Shown: piece by piece, positions 36,198 through 45,018 of the stretch
How the letters are laid out: the number at the start of each line of letters is the position of its first letter
Numbering within the stretch: the stretch's first letter is position 1
Assembly (NCBI RefSeq): GCF_900104145.1
Contig: NZ_FNLB01000006.1
Location: 4,404,501-4,468,500 of the forward strand
Length of the DNA stretch: 64,000 nucleotides
From: Pseudovibrio sp. Tun.PSC04-5.I4
Lineage (GTDB): Bacteria > Pseudomonadota > Alphaproteobacteria > Rhizobiales > Stappiaceae
Direction: 5' to 3'
Program-made: the position numbers and the translations under genes
The notes under the pieces: generated by a model
What the model was told of the DNA's origin: nothing
The model's database searches: none
Seen by the model: only the letters and a program-made list of their open reading frames with translations

Positions 36198-36623
36198 ATG
36201 CCATCACATGGTTTGACGGATTTGCAGGAGTTGCTAGCTTCCTTGCGGGCGTCGGTCTCTGAGGAGGGGTATGTTTTTGCCAGTTTTCCGAATGGGAGTA
36301 TTCATGAATTGGCGGAGTATTCTCCGCTGGGATTGTTTTGGGAAAACGAGGGGTTAACGGCAATTCTCTCCGTTGAGAATGCTGGTAAGGCGGGTGTGGA
36401 GACAGAGCCATGTTTTCGGCGGATCTCACTTGCTGTTCATTCTTCATTGGAAGCGGTGGGGCTGACTGCCGCGCTGTCTAACGCCCTTTCCGAGGCGGGA
36501 ATATCTGCAAATGTTGTGGCCGCTTATTATCACGATCACATTTTCGTGCCCGATGAGAGAGCAGAGGCTGCGCTGGCTGCTTTGGAGGCATTGAGCGCAT
36601 CTGCCCAGGCTGGATTAAGATAA
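36198..36623 (+). CDS. ACT-domain protein of unknown role
   Basis: The 141-residue product matches the small stand-alone ACT-domain proteins: ISLAVHSSLEAVGLTAALSNALSEAGISANVVAAYYHDHIFVP in outline, with HSSLEAVGLTAAL and AYYHDHIFVP the key pieces. These proteins resemble the regulatory domain of aspartate kinase and probably bind a small ligand. GAGGAG six bases upstream supports ATG 36198. Its last nine bases overlap the convergent GGDEF-EAL gene. Confidence 0.8.
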   Translation: MPSHGLTDLQELLASLRASVSEEGYVFASFPNGSIHELAEYSPLGLFWENEGLTAILSVENAGKAGVETEPCFRRISLAVHSSLEAVGLTAALSNALSEAGISANVVAAYYHDHIFVPDERAEAALAALEALSASAQAGLR

Positions 36624-38699
36624 AACGCTTGCTGCCGCTTTTGGCAAAGTGACGGCGCTCTGTCCTTTTAACAGGCATTCAAAGGTCTTGGCAGAAACGG
36701 CAGGGGAATAAAGGTATCCTTGATATTCATGACAGTTGAGTTTTTGGACCTGCCGTAATTGTTCTTCTGTTTCAATACCTTCTGCGACCAGTGTAAGGTT
36801 CAACAGGCGGCCCATCTGTACGATCATCTGTACTATTGGCCATCGTTTGGTATCGGCAATGAAAGAGCGGTCAATTTTTAGCGCAGTTACTGGATAGCGT
36901 TGCAGGTAGCCAAGGTTTGAATAACCGGTACCGAAGTCATCAATTTCCAACGCAAAGCCAATATCGCGCAGGGCATTGAGTTCCTTCAGGGTTTCATTGG
37001 CATCGCTGAGCAGGGCGCTCTCGGTTATTTCCAAGCGGATTGAGTTCGCAGATGCGCCGGTTTCTTCCAATATATTCTTTAGTCGCTGGGATATGCGGCC
37101 TCTGCGGAACTGAGCAGGGGACAGGTTGATCGAAAGAGCGATGTTGTAACCGGCCTCTGCCCATTGCTTTTGCTGCAGCATGGCGACACGGGCCACCCAG
37201 TCGCCAATCTCATCAATCATGCCAGCTTCCTCGGCAATCTCAATAAAGCTGGCCGCGGAAACCAGACCGCGGGTCGGGTGGTGCCAGCGCAAAAGGCCTT
37301 CAGCGCCGACAATACGATTGGAGGAGATATCGAGGCGAGGCTGGTAGTGAACTGCGAGCTCTTTGTTGCGCAGGGCCTGACGTAACGCGGTTTCAAGGCT
37401 GATGCGTTCTTCGGCCTCGCGAGACATGGAGACATCAAAGAAGCAAATGCGATCACGGCCCAGATCTTTGGCCTTATACATGGCCAGATCGGATTTGCGC
37501 ATGAGTGTGTCGAGATCAGTTCCATGCTCAGGATAGGTGCAGACGCCTATGGAGGGCGTGACCTGCAACATGTGGCCCCTTACTTTACACGGCTGAGATA
37601 GGATAATTCGAATTTCCCGGCTGATCTCTTCCAGTAAATCTGTATCAGCGAAGTTGGCTATCAGGACAACGAATTCATCGCCGCCCAAACGAGCGACAAA
37701 GCCGATGCCTTCCACCACTTCTTTCAAGCGCTTGGCGATGATGACTAGAAGATCATCACCCACGAGATGACCGAGAGTGTCATTGATGGTTTTGAAGCGA
37801 TCCAGATCAATGAAGATAAGGGCGCCGGGGTTTCCCGTCAGGCGGGTTTCATCCAGATAGCGCTCTGCTTCAATTTCAAGGAATGTGCGGTTGGCGAGGC
37901 CGGTTAAAGTGTCATGATGCGCGAGGTACCGCACTTCGTGCTCTGCCTTCAAACGCTTCGTGACATCCACTGCGCTGAGCAAAACGGTTTTAGCCCCTGA
38001 ATAAGGGTCAAACCCACGGCGGGCATTGAGATCAAACCAGCGTTCCCCTTGCGAAGAATGCATCAGAGCCACAAGACTGGCCTGACCATTGGTGTGCAGA
38101 GCGTCCATCATGGCATCGTAATCACGGCGATTACACATGCGGTTTGCGAGGTTCTCGCAGCCGTTGGGCCGGTTCAGGCGGCTGGCCGGGTTTTCAAAGA
38201 TGAGATTGCCGTTCTCATCGAACATGGTGATCATGGAGGTGGTGTGCAGTAAAACTTGCGCACTGCGCACTTGCGTTGGTTCTTGTCCGACCTCTGAGGT
38301 GATCTGCATCATTAAGGCTGGTCTGCCGGTCACGAGCATTTGCGGTGATATGGAGCAGTACACGGAGACTGGCTGAGAGTTAGGAACGAGCGTGATGCAC
38401 TCTGCAATGCGGCCTTCTTCTGTAACGCGGCGCATATAGGAGTGCAGATTGCGACGGTAAGCCGGATTATTAAATGGCGCAGGAAGTTCCGTTTTGAACT
38501 CGCCCGTGGAATCAATACAGTCGAAAAGCTTTTTCCCTAGGAACGACAGACCAGAAGGATTTGCCCAAATAAGCTTGGTCTGATCTATATCCACGACATA
38601 TATAGGAACCTCAACACGCGCAAAGGCGCGTTGATCTTCTGGCGGAACAGTCGAATGATAAAGGACAGTTGTGTCTCGTGTCTCAATATGTCCAGTCAA
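36615..38699 (-). CDS. PAS-GGDEF-EAL protein (cyclic di-GMP turnover)
   Basis: This bifunctional-type c-di-GMP protein has 694 residues. Two PAS-like sensor domains (about 25-135 and 150-255) lead into a GGDEF domain with an intact GGDEF motif at 339-343 and an EAL domain (about 445-690). In the EAL domain the signature is EGLLRW (Glu467) instead of EALLRW, while DDFGTGYSNL is intact. No membrane segment is seen. The start is TTG 38699; no ATG is available before residue 88. Whether it makes or degrades c-di-GMP cannot be decided by eye. Confidence 0.9.
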   Translation of the reverse strand: MTGHIETRDTTVLYHSTVPPEDQRAFARVEVPIYVVDIDQTKLIWANPSGLSFLGKKLFDCIDSTGEFKTELPAPFNNPAYRRNLHSYMRRVTEEGRIAECITLVPNSQPVSVYCSISPQMLVTGRPALMMQITSEVGQEPTQVRSAQVLLHTTSMITMFDENGNLIFENPASRLNRPNGCENLANRMCNRRDYDAMMDALHTNGQASLVALMHSSQGERWFDLNARRGFDPYSGAKTVLLSAVDVTKRLKAEHEVRYLAHHDTLTGLANRTFLEIEAERYLDETRLTGNPGALIFIDLDRFKTINDTLGHLVGDDLLVIIAKRLKEVVEGIGFVARLGGDEFVVLIANFADTDLLEEISREIRIILSQPCKVRGHMLQVTPSIGVCTYPEHGTDLDTLMRKSDLAMYKAKDLGRDRICFFDVSMSREAEERISLETALRQALRNKELAVHYQPRLDISSNRIVGAEGLLRWHHPTRGLVSAASFIEIAEEAGMIDEIGDWVARVAMLQQKQWAEAGYNIALSINLSPAQFRRGRISQRLKNILEETGASANSIRLEITESALLSDANETLKELNALRDIGFALEIDDFGTGYSNLGYLQRYPVTALKIDRSFIADTKRWPIVQMIVQMGRLLNLTLVAEGIETEEQLRQVQKLNCHEYQGYLYSPAVSAKTFECLLKGQSAVTLPKAAASVLS

Positions 38700-39065
38700 A
38701 CCAGAAAATCCCTTCGTCCTGTGTCCTGGGGCTAGACACCGTTCCGTTTATGGCTTCATCAGCTTTAAGTGGATTGTTATTTATACCTATTATGTGAGTT
38801 GCAAGGTTATTAAAACGTTATTCCTTTACCTTTAAGTTGGATAAAATGGGCAGTCACTTGTGTACATTTTTCAGTTTCACGGTGAATTGAACTAGCCTTT
38901 CAGAAAGATCCACCAAAAGTGGGGGAGAACACCCTCTTTTTCCTAGGGAATTTCTGTTAGACTATGACTATGGGTGTTTGCGGTCCGCCGCTGTTTCTTT
39001 TAGTTATGTTTGACCAGAGTCTGCCGCGTCGGGCGGTAGCGAATATTAGGGAGCATGTCATACGC
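38700..39065. other. Divergent intergenic region between the GGDEF-EAL and ClpP-like genes
   Basis: No independent gene is seen. The right half is open in frame with the ClpP-like gene from 38964, but that part lacks family resemblance and a good ribosome site. Promoters for both flanking genes should lie here. Confidence 0.5.
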
Positions 39066-39680
39066 ATGACGGACTATTGTGCTTCGACGTCGGTTCGCCT
39101 TGACGGTGATGAAGACGCGCCAAAGAATCCTGAGAAGTCTATACCAGTAGACAAACATCTTTTTGATGCGCGTACGGTGTTGATTACAGGACCTGTGAAT
39201 CAGGAGATGGCTCAGGATATCTGTTCTCGTCTGCTTGCGCTTTCCCAGGTTGGTGATGATCCAATTACCGTAATTGTCTCCTCTCCAGGTGGACACGTCG
39301 AATCTGGTGATATGATCCACGACATGATCAAATTCATCAAACCGGAAGTACGCATTCTCGGCATGGGCTGGGTTGCGAGTGCTGGTGCCTTGATTTATGT
39401 CTCTGTGCCGCAAGAGCGTCGGTTCTGTACAGCGAACACACGTTTCCTGCTTCACCAACCATCTGGTGGAGCTGGCGGTATGGCGACTGATATTGAAATT
39501 CAGGCCAAAGAAATTCTCAAGATGCGTGATCGTCTGAACCAGCTCTTTGCTGATGCAACTGGCCAGAAGATTGAGCGTATTGAAAAAGATACGGACCGTG
39601 ATTACTGGATGAGCCCAAGTGAGGGTATCGCGTACGGTCTGGTTGGCAAAGTGGTGAGCAGCGTTTCCGAACTTGCTTAA
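39066..39680 (+). CDS. ClpP-like protease subunit lacking the usual catalytic Asp
   Basis: The 204-residue protein has the ClpP fold: [22 protein letters not shown], the nucleophile Ser105 in [10 protein letters not shown] and His130 in FLLHQPSGG. The usual third residue, Asp in YGLxD, is Gly194 here ([10 protein letters not shown]). The start at ATG 39066 (MTDYCASTS) fits other rhizobial ClpP paralogues; upstream in-frame ATGs at 38964 and 39006 are possible. No clpX is adjacent, so it is probably a second ClpP rather than the housekeeping one. A terminator follows. Confidence 0.82.
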   Translation: MTDYCASTSVRLDGDEDAPKNPEKSIPVDKHLFDARTVLITGPVNQEMAQDICSRLLALSQVGDDPITVIVSSPGGHVESGDMIHDMIKFIKPEVRILGMGWVASAGALIYVSVPQERRFCTANTRFLLHQPSGGAGGMATDIEIQAKEILKMRDRLNQLFADATGQKIERIEKDTDRDYWMSPSEGIAYGLVGKVVSSVSELA

Positions 39681-39700
39681 GCTCTTGTCATAGGGAATTG

Positions 39701-39728
39701 AAAAAGGCAGCCGGTTGGCTGCCTTTTT
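39701..39728. terminator. Bidirectional intrinsic terminator
   Basis: AAAAAGGCAGCC and GGCTGCCTTTTT form a perfect 12-bp stem with loop GGTT. The A and T runs on both sides suit both the ClpP-like gene and the convergent thiE. Confidence 0.88.
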
Positions 39729-39758
39729 TGTTGGGCGAGCGGGTGCTCAACAAAGGCT

Positions 39759-40367
39759 TTAGTGTTGCCAGGTTCTGGCCGCAGAAATCCAGTCTGCAAT
39801 TCGCTTGTCCGGGTTCTGTGCTTTTGTGACATCGGAGATGGTCGCGATTGAATCTGCGCCAGCTGCAAAAACGTCCGCCGCCCGTTCCAACGTAATACCG
39901 CCGATGGCAACCAGTGGCTTGTTGGTGCGTTCTCTCCAACGTTTCAAAGTTTGCAAGCCTTGTGGTTGCCAGCGCAATTCTTTGGTGGCGCTATTGTAAA
40001 TTGGACCGAGAGCCACATATTCAGGATCGAGCGTCAGTGCTGTGTCCAGTTCGGCCTCATTATGAGTGGAGATACCGTAGTGGATACCAGCGGAACGGAG
40101 AGCGTGGAAATCTGCAGTCTTTAGATCGTCCTGCCCGAGGTGAACGTATCCCGCATTCTCATCATATACGGCTTTCCAATGATCGTTGACGATAAGAACG
40201 GCACCGGCTTTGTTGCAAAGCTGTTTGGCGGTTCTTATCTGTGAACGGACCTCGTCCTCTGATTTGTCTTTGATGCGAAGTTGGATGAGCTTTACGCCGA
40301 GAGGAAGGATACGTGGGAGCCAGTTGGCATCATCCACGATTAGATAAAAACGATCTAGCATTCTCAT
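39759..40367 (-). CDS. thiE: Thiamine phosphate synthase
   Basis: ThiE joins the pyrimidine and thiazole halves of thiamine. The 202-residue protein has the TIM-barrel pattern: VKLIQLRIKDK, VLIVNDHWKAVYDENAGYVHLGQDD in outline (LIVND and HLGQDD), ALGPIYNSATKE and PLVAIGGITLERA. The NSATKE segment replaces the more usual P-T-x-T-K, so a TenI-like or variant enzyme is possible. No other thi gene or TPP riboswitch is nearby. Confidence 0.82.
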   Translation of the reverse strand: MRMLDRFYLIVDDANWLPRILPLGVKLIQLRIKDKSEDEVRSQIRTAKQLCNKAGAVLIVNDHWKAVYDENAGYVHLGQDDLKTADFHALRSAGIHYGISTHNEAELDTALTLDPEYVALGPIYNSATKELRWQPQGLQTLKRWRERTNKPLVAIGGITLERAADVFAAGADSIATISDVTKAQNPDKRIADWISAARTWQH

Positions 40368-40674
40368 ATTCTCAGTTGGTTAGTCCGTGATCTTTGGTTG
40401 ATAACGGAATGTGTGTTGCCTGCAATTTATAAAAATTTAGAAGATGACAGAGAAATTATCCATTTTTTTCGTCATATATTCGATATTTACAAGTTATGCG
40501 TGTGTCCAATTGTGGAGAAACTCTAGTAAAAAACATAAAATTTTCTTGATGTGGAACTGGTAAATATCTGAGATGAAAAGTAAATGACGAAAAAATCTAT
40601 GTATGCCGGGAAGGTTGCTTTGGGAACACCAAAAAATCTTGCATCAACCTCTTTCGCTCTGTTCGGGAGTGTGA
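40368..40674. other. AT-rich divergent region between thiE and the cyclase gene
   Basis: No gene seen. The stretch is rich in A and T and should hold both divergent promoters. I found no TPP riboswitch motif. Confidence 0.5.
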
Positions 40675-41916
40675 ATGTCTTACGTTGAAGCTCTCTCCAC
40701 CGATGAGATTGCGGGCTGGCTGTCTAATGACGCAAAAATGTTGGGCAGACCTTGCCGCATATTTGCTGCGCTTGGAGAGCGTTTGATCGCACTCGGAATT
40801 AGGGTGGACCGGATTTCAAGCGGTGTGTCTATTTTGGATCCCAACTTTCAGGGCGAGGGTATTATCTGGGAAAATGGTGTGGGGCCAAGGCTCCGCTATT
40901 TCCAGCACATGCCGGAGCTGGATGAATCCTACAATCAGAGCCTGTGGAAGCGGACCAATGAATCGCGTATGATGATCCGTCATAAGTTTGGGCACCATGA
41001 TGAGTATGATCAGCTGATGGTTATTCAGGAGCTGAAAGAGCAAGGATATACGGATTACGTTGCCATACCTATGCTGTTTTCAGATGGCGGTGCTCACGGA
41101 CTCGCCTTTGCCTCACGCGATCCAGATGGATTTAAGGACAAAGACGTTCGCCTGTTTAATGAAATATCCCGGCCTCTGTCGCTCGTTTTTGAGTTGTTTA
41201 GTTCTCAAAAGACCTCCGAAAATATTTTAAATACTTACCTTGGCGCTCGCGCAGGACATCGCGTTTTGAATGGCGAGATTAAGCGCGGGGATGGTGAGCG
41301 GATCAACGCTATTGTTGCGTTCTGCGATATTCGAAACTTCACCGGGTTTTCAAACTACCTGTCAGACCGCAGTCTTTTTACCCTGCTCAATGAGTATTTT
41401 GGCATCGTGACGTCTAGAGTAGAGCAGCATGGCGGTGAGATTTTGAAGTTCATTGGGGATGAGGTTCTGGCAGTCTTTCCCTATACAGATGGCCAAAGCG
41501 CACGGATCGCTGCCTTTGAGGCGATGAATGCGCTTCGTGAAAGCTTGACAGATCTGGCCCAAGCTAATGTGCGCGGGTTCCCTAACTTGCCTGCCATACA
41601 TGTTGGCATGGGCGTTCATGCGGGACGCGTGTTTTTTGGAAATGTTGGTGGGGAGCGTCGGCTCGATTTTACTGTGATCGGCCCCGTCGTGAATGAGGCC
41701 GCAAGGATTGCGACCCTTTCTAAGAGGCTCAATAGAGAAATGCTCATTTCCCAATCTGTTGCAGAAATTCTCACATGCTGTGATGAGCACTATATTGGAA
41801 CGTATCCACTGAAAGGCTTCCAGAAGCCAGTGAAGGTGTATCAGGCGCCTGAGTTGACGCGATCCTGTTTGTTTGGTCCGGGCAACACTGCTTTTCTGGC
41901 TTGCGAGAAAAACTGA
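40675..41916 (+). CDS. Class III adenylate/guanylate cyclase
   Basis: The 413-residue protein joins an N-terminal sensor-like region (about 1-190, possibly GAF-like) to a class III cyclase domain. The metal Asp residues are visible: Asp218 in FCDIRNFTGF and Asp262 in FIGDEVLAVF. ERRLDFTVIGPVVNEAARI provides the later conserved block. No membrane segment is seen, so it is probably cytoplasmic. cAMP is the likely product. The 3' end overlaps the convergent DUF599 gene by 76 bases. Confidence 0.9.
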   Translation: MSYVEALSTDEIAGWLSNDAKMLGRPCRIFAALGERLIALGIRVDRISSGVSILDPNFQGEGIIWENGVGPRLRYFQHMPELDESYNQSLWKRTNESRMMIRHKFGHHDEYDQLMVIQELKEQGYTDYVAIPMLFSDGGAHGLAFASRDPDGFKDKDVRLFNEISRPLSLVFELFSSQKTSENILNTYLGARAGHRVLNGEIKRGDGERINAIVAFCDIRNFTGFSNYLSDRSLFTLLNEYFGIVTSRVEQHGGEILKFIGDEVLAVFPYTDGQSARIAAFEAMNALRESLTDLAQANVRGFPNLPAIHVGMGVHAGRVFFGNVGGERRLDFTVIGPVVNEAARIATLSKRLNREMLISQSVAEILTCCDEHYIGTYPLKGFQKPVKVYQAPELTRSCLFGPGNTAFLACEKN

Positions 41917-42557
41917 CGACGGAGCAGGACGAGCGTTACCATGAGTGTTGTGCCTACGAATACCAGTGGGCCTGCATACCATCCAAGATATCCGACTGCG
42001 AAAAACAATGCCTGCTGGCCGTTGCTGAAATGGCGGCCCGCAAGCGTTGCCAACCGCGCTGCACGTAGGGATGTTTCGAGCGCTTCCTCATTTGTGTCAT
42101 TACAGCCATCTGGAATGGAGCCCATGACAATGGTTGTGTAATTAAAGAGACGATACGCCCAGCCAAACTTAAAAAAGGCGTAGGCGAGGATAACCATCAG
42201 GCCAAACGTTTTGGCTTCTGTTTGCAAAGGATCTGCCAGATAAGGCAGGTTGATGTTGCGGGCAAGCGCTGTCACTTCCTCCGTGGCGCTTAGGAGCGTG
42301 ACTGTGCCGCCGATTGCCAGAAGAGAGGCTGAGGCGAAGAAGGCCGTCCCTTGTTGCAAACCGGATGCTACGTTTGTGTCTGCTATGCGGACATCCCGGT
42401 TCAGCATCGCACGCATCCACCGGTACCGGTAGGCATCCATGGCATGAGATAGAGTGTATTTAGCCCATGGGCTACGATAAGCGAGCCAGCTGTACAGTCC
42501 CCATGCGAAGACAAAAAATATGATGGCTGCGATGTTGGATGCGGGAATTTGAAACAT
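41841..42557 (-). CDS. DUF599 membrane protein
   Basis: The 238-residue protein has about four membrane segments (near 5-25, 70-95, 115-140 and 190-225) and the DUF599 stretches AMDAYRYRWMRAMLNRDVRIADTN (abridged MRAMLNRDVRIAD) and FKFGWAYRLFNYTTIVMG (abridged FGWAYRLFNY). ATG 42557 gives the hydrophobic start MFQIPASNIAAIIFF; an earlier start would add a non-conserved leader. Its function is unknown. It overlaps the end of the cyclase gene on the other strand. Confidence 0.85.
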   Translation of the reverse strand: MFQIPASNIAAIIFFVFAWGLYSWLAYRSPWAKYTLSHAMDAYRYRWMRAMLNRDVRIADTNVASGLQQGTAFFASASLLAIGGTVTLLSATEEVTALARNINLPYLADPLQTEAKTFGLMVILAYAFFKFGWAYRLFNYTTIVMGSIPDGCNDTNEEALETSLRAARLATLAGRHFSNGQQALFFAVGYLGWYAGPLVFVGTTLMVTLVLLRRQFFSQARKAVLPGPNKQDRVNSGA

Positions 42558-43063
42558 TGGTCTTTCTGTTCTTATACCGAAGGCTGAGTGGCTATTGGAT
42601 TGCACAACTTTATAGGTGCATTCTGTCTCGCACGAAACCGCGTTGGCGAATAGTGGCGTTTGCGGGAGGTGGGTATTCTCAATCTGAATAACTGATTGAG
42701 GCGTTAGACTCATGATTTCCGCGGAAGATAGGTATCAGAGTTGTCCTAAATGACTCCGTCCATCCTACAAAAGACGTGTTTTAAACGAATTTTTCCATGA
42801 AATTTGATCAGCTTTTTCTCAAGTGTTAATAATATTTTTGAGGGCCTGAAAAAGACGTAACTAATTGTAAGTATATGGTTTTATTTGACTGGTATTTCTG
42901 TCTAGTGACATCTTACTGTTTACTTTTGTAGGAGGAGACTATTTAGGCAGGCTAAAATACGCCGTTTTGCTGTTGCGCTTTGGTGACAGAAGGGATATTT
43001 CGTGCGCCCTGTGCTGATAGGGGTTCCTCAGGTGCATGAATATCAACCATTAAACGGTGTTTT
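42558..43063. other. Gene-free AT-rich region
   Basis: No gene of recognisable family. The sequence is AT-rich around 42770-42930. The promoter of the short gene at 43064 presumably lies in its right part. Confidence 0.5.
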
Positions 43064-43171
43064 ATGGACCATGAAATCCAAAAATCTTGCTGGGGTTTTA
43101 CAGTCTGGACTGTAGTTACCCTCGGCGGCGTTATGGCTCTGTTCTACGTTTTTGCAGGTGCAGGCAGTTAA
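43064..43171 (+). CDS. 35-residue single-span membrane protein, possibly a cytochrome oxidase small subunit
   Basis: The frame encodes MDHEIQKSCWGFTVWTVV and then LGGVMALFYVFAGAGS: a short polar start and one membrane span. A strong intrinsic terminator lies 33 bases after the stop, which supports a real transcript. The DHE...GF...W layout recalls subunit IV of alphaproteobacterial aa3-type cytochrome c oxidases, but the usual Thr-Tyr is replaced (SC). That link is tentative. The ribosome site is weak. It stands alone. Confidence 0.5.
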   Translation: MDHEIQKSCWGFTVWTVVTLGGVMALFYVFAGAGS

Positions 43172-43204
43172 CCTGAGACAACTGCTGTTAACACGCGGGA
43201 TTTG

Positions 43205-43238
43205 AAAGGGATGCAAACCGAGTTTGCGTCCCTTTTTT
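43205..43238 (+). terminator. Strong intrinsic terminator after the 35-residue gene
   Basis: AAAGGGATGCAAAC (43205-43218), loop CGA and GTTTGCGTCCCTTT (43222-43235) form a 14-bp stem with one T-G pair, followed by T residues. Confidence 0.88.
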
Positions 43239-43393
43239 CGTTTTCGGCTAGTCCGAAACCTGCAAGACAATTTTGTCCAAACGGGGCTTCTCCTGAAGCA
43301 TATCCTGCGCTTCACCGATATGTTTGTGCAAGGTATGAGCTAAGCCTGTGGCTTTGGCTGGAAATGCGTCTGCGTTCCTGTTAATGGAGTGCT

Positions 43394-43840
43394 ATGACAC
43401 AGCATCTGGTAAAACTTTGTGTTGGCGTGGAAAGCGTCGATCAATTGCGCGGCTACATTGAGCAACGGCAAATCCTCGCCCTTGCGCATGGGCTGAGTAA
43501 TGAGCAGATCCACACCACCAGAATGGTGCCCACGCGTATAGATGAGCTGCTTGATGGTGGGTCCCTGTATTGGGTCATTAAGGGCAACGTTCAGGTTCGT
43601 CAGAAGCTGATTGATATTCGCGTTCACAAAGATGATGCAGGTAAGAGGAGCTGTGACCTTGTAATGGAGCCCTATCTCCATCAGACGCAGTTTCAGCCGC
43701 GCAGGCCGTTTCAGGGCTGGCGGTATCTGAGCGTGTCAGATGCGCCTGCGGATTTGACTGGTTCGATGCTTGCTGGGGATCAGCTTGCTGAGATGCCTGA
43801 GGCAATGCGCCGTGAATTGCAGGATCTAGGCCTGATTTAG
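43394..43840 (+). CDS. DUF1489 protein
   Basis: The 148-residue product matches the DUF1489 family of alphaproteobacteria: HLVKLCVGVESVDQL at the start, HTTRMVPTRIDELLDGGSLYWVIKG in the middle (abridged RMVPTRIDELLDGGSLYW) and RPFQGWRYL near the end. Its biochemical role is unknown. It is convergent with panC, 59 bases apart. Confidence 0.85.
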   Translation: MTQHLVKLCVGVESVDQLRGYIEQRQILALAHGLSNEQIHTTRMVPTRIDELLDGGSLYWVIKGNVQVRQKLIDIRVHKDDAGKRSCDLVMEPYLHQTQFQPRRPFQGWRYLSVSDAPADLTGSMLAGDQLAEMPEAMRRELQDLGLI

Positions 43841-43899
43841 GCCTGTTGGCCTTCAGGGGAAGTGCCAGGTACCAGTGAAGCTGCTACCCGGACTGAAAC

Positions 43900-44742
43900 T
43901 TATACTTCGATATTATCAATCAGCCGTGTGGTGCCGATTTTTGCGGCGACCAGAATGCGGACGCCTTTGATGTCGATTGGCGTGCCGAGGTGTTTTTCAT
44001 CGCGCAGCTCAAAGTAGTCTGTCGTAAATCCTGAGAGCTTCAGAGCGGCGAGCGCTTTCTTCTGCACAACAATCCAGTTCTCCCCGTTGTGGAGTGCATT
44101 GCGCGCTGTGGTCAGCGTTTGGGAGATTGTCCGCGCGTTGGTGCGCTCCTGCTCGTTGAGGTATTCGTTGCGAGAGGACATGGCCAGCCCGTCGTGCTCG
44201 CGAACTGTTGGTGCACCGAGAATCTTGGTTGGCAAGTGCAAGTCTTTTGCCAGTTGTTTGATAACACACAGCTGCTGGTAGTCTTTTTCCCCAAATATTG
44301 CGGTGTCTGGCATAACAGCCAGCAAAAGCTTAGCAACAACGGTGGCGACACCCGTGAAGAAATGCGGGCGGTGTTCTGATTCTAAGCCGATCGCCGGGCC
44401 ATCAATCTGGATGGTTGTTGCATACCCGTTGGGGTACATCTCTTTGCCGTTTGGCGCGAAAACGCCGAACACGTCATGGTCTGCGAGTTTTTCAAGGTCG
44501 GAATTTTCTGTCCGAGGGTAGCTCTCAAAGTCTTCGCCCGGTGCAAATTGTTTTGGGTTCACAAAGATTGAAACAATCACGATGTCCGCGTGTTCCTTTG
44601 CTTTTTCAACCAGAGACAGGTGACCGGCGTGCAGCGCTCCCATCGTTGGAACCAGAGCGATTTTTTTGCCATCTCGTCTCAGAGGTGAAAGCGCAGTCCG
44701 TATGTCGTCTACACTGCGATATACGTCTGGGAGATTTCTCAT
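43900..44742 (-). CDS. panC: Pantothenate synthetase
   Basis: PanC condenses pantoate and beta-alanine using ATP. The HxGH-type motif is His38-Ala-Gly-His41 in PTMGALHAGHLSLV. FVNPKQFAPGEDFESYPRT and the KMSKS-like region AMSSRNEYLN are also present. ATG 44742 is chosen because GGAG lies six bases upstream and it gives 280 residues; ATGs at 44754 and 44766 would extend it. panB is not adjacent. Confidence 0.95.
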   Translation of the reverse strand: MRNLPDVYRSVDDIRTALSPLRRDGKKIALVPTMGALHAGHLSLVEKAKEHADIVIVSIFVNPKQFAPGEDFESYPRTENSDLEKLADHDVFGVFAPNGKEMYPNGYATTIQIDGPAIGLESEHRPHFFTGVATVVAKLLLAVMPDTAIFGEKDYQQLCVIKQLAKDLHLPTKILGAPTVREHDGLAMSSRNEYLNEQERTNARTISQTLTTARNALHNGENWIVVQKKALAALKLSGFTTDYFELRDEKHLGTPIDIKGVRILVAAKIGTTRLIDNIEV

Positions 44743-45018
44743 AGGTGTCTCCATGTCGGAACACATATCCCGTTATTTCTTGCTGTTGCAGCTGTTATTA
44801 TCTGTTGTTGGTAATGGGTTTGCGCAAGTCATGTTGAACCCAAATGCAAGCAGAAACTGATATAAAGAATATTAGCAGATTTTGTGACAACTCTCACTGC
44901 GCCAATAGTGGATACTGGAGGTAAGGTGGCTAAATTACTAATCTGTCCCATATTTGGGTAAGGTATTGGAATAAAATGCCTTCATTGCGATTTTAGTTGC
45001 TTGAGCCGAGGTGCGCCT

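Noticed and set aside
40368..40674. TPP riboswitch upstream of thiE
   Set aside because: The CTGAGA and ACCTGAxCTGG motifs are not present.
44753..44860. 35-codon frame with a hydrophobic start (MSEHISRYFLLLQLLLSVVG) opposite the panC start
   Set aside because: It has an AGG seven bases upstream, but it overlaps the panC 5' end on the other strand, has no terminator and no family resemblance. It is too weak to call.
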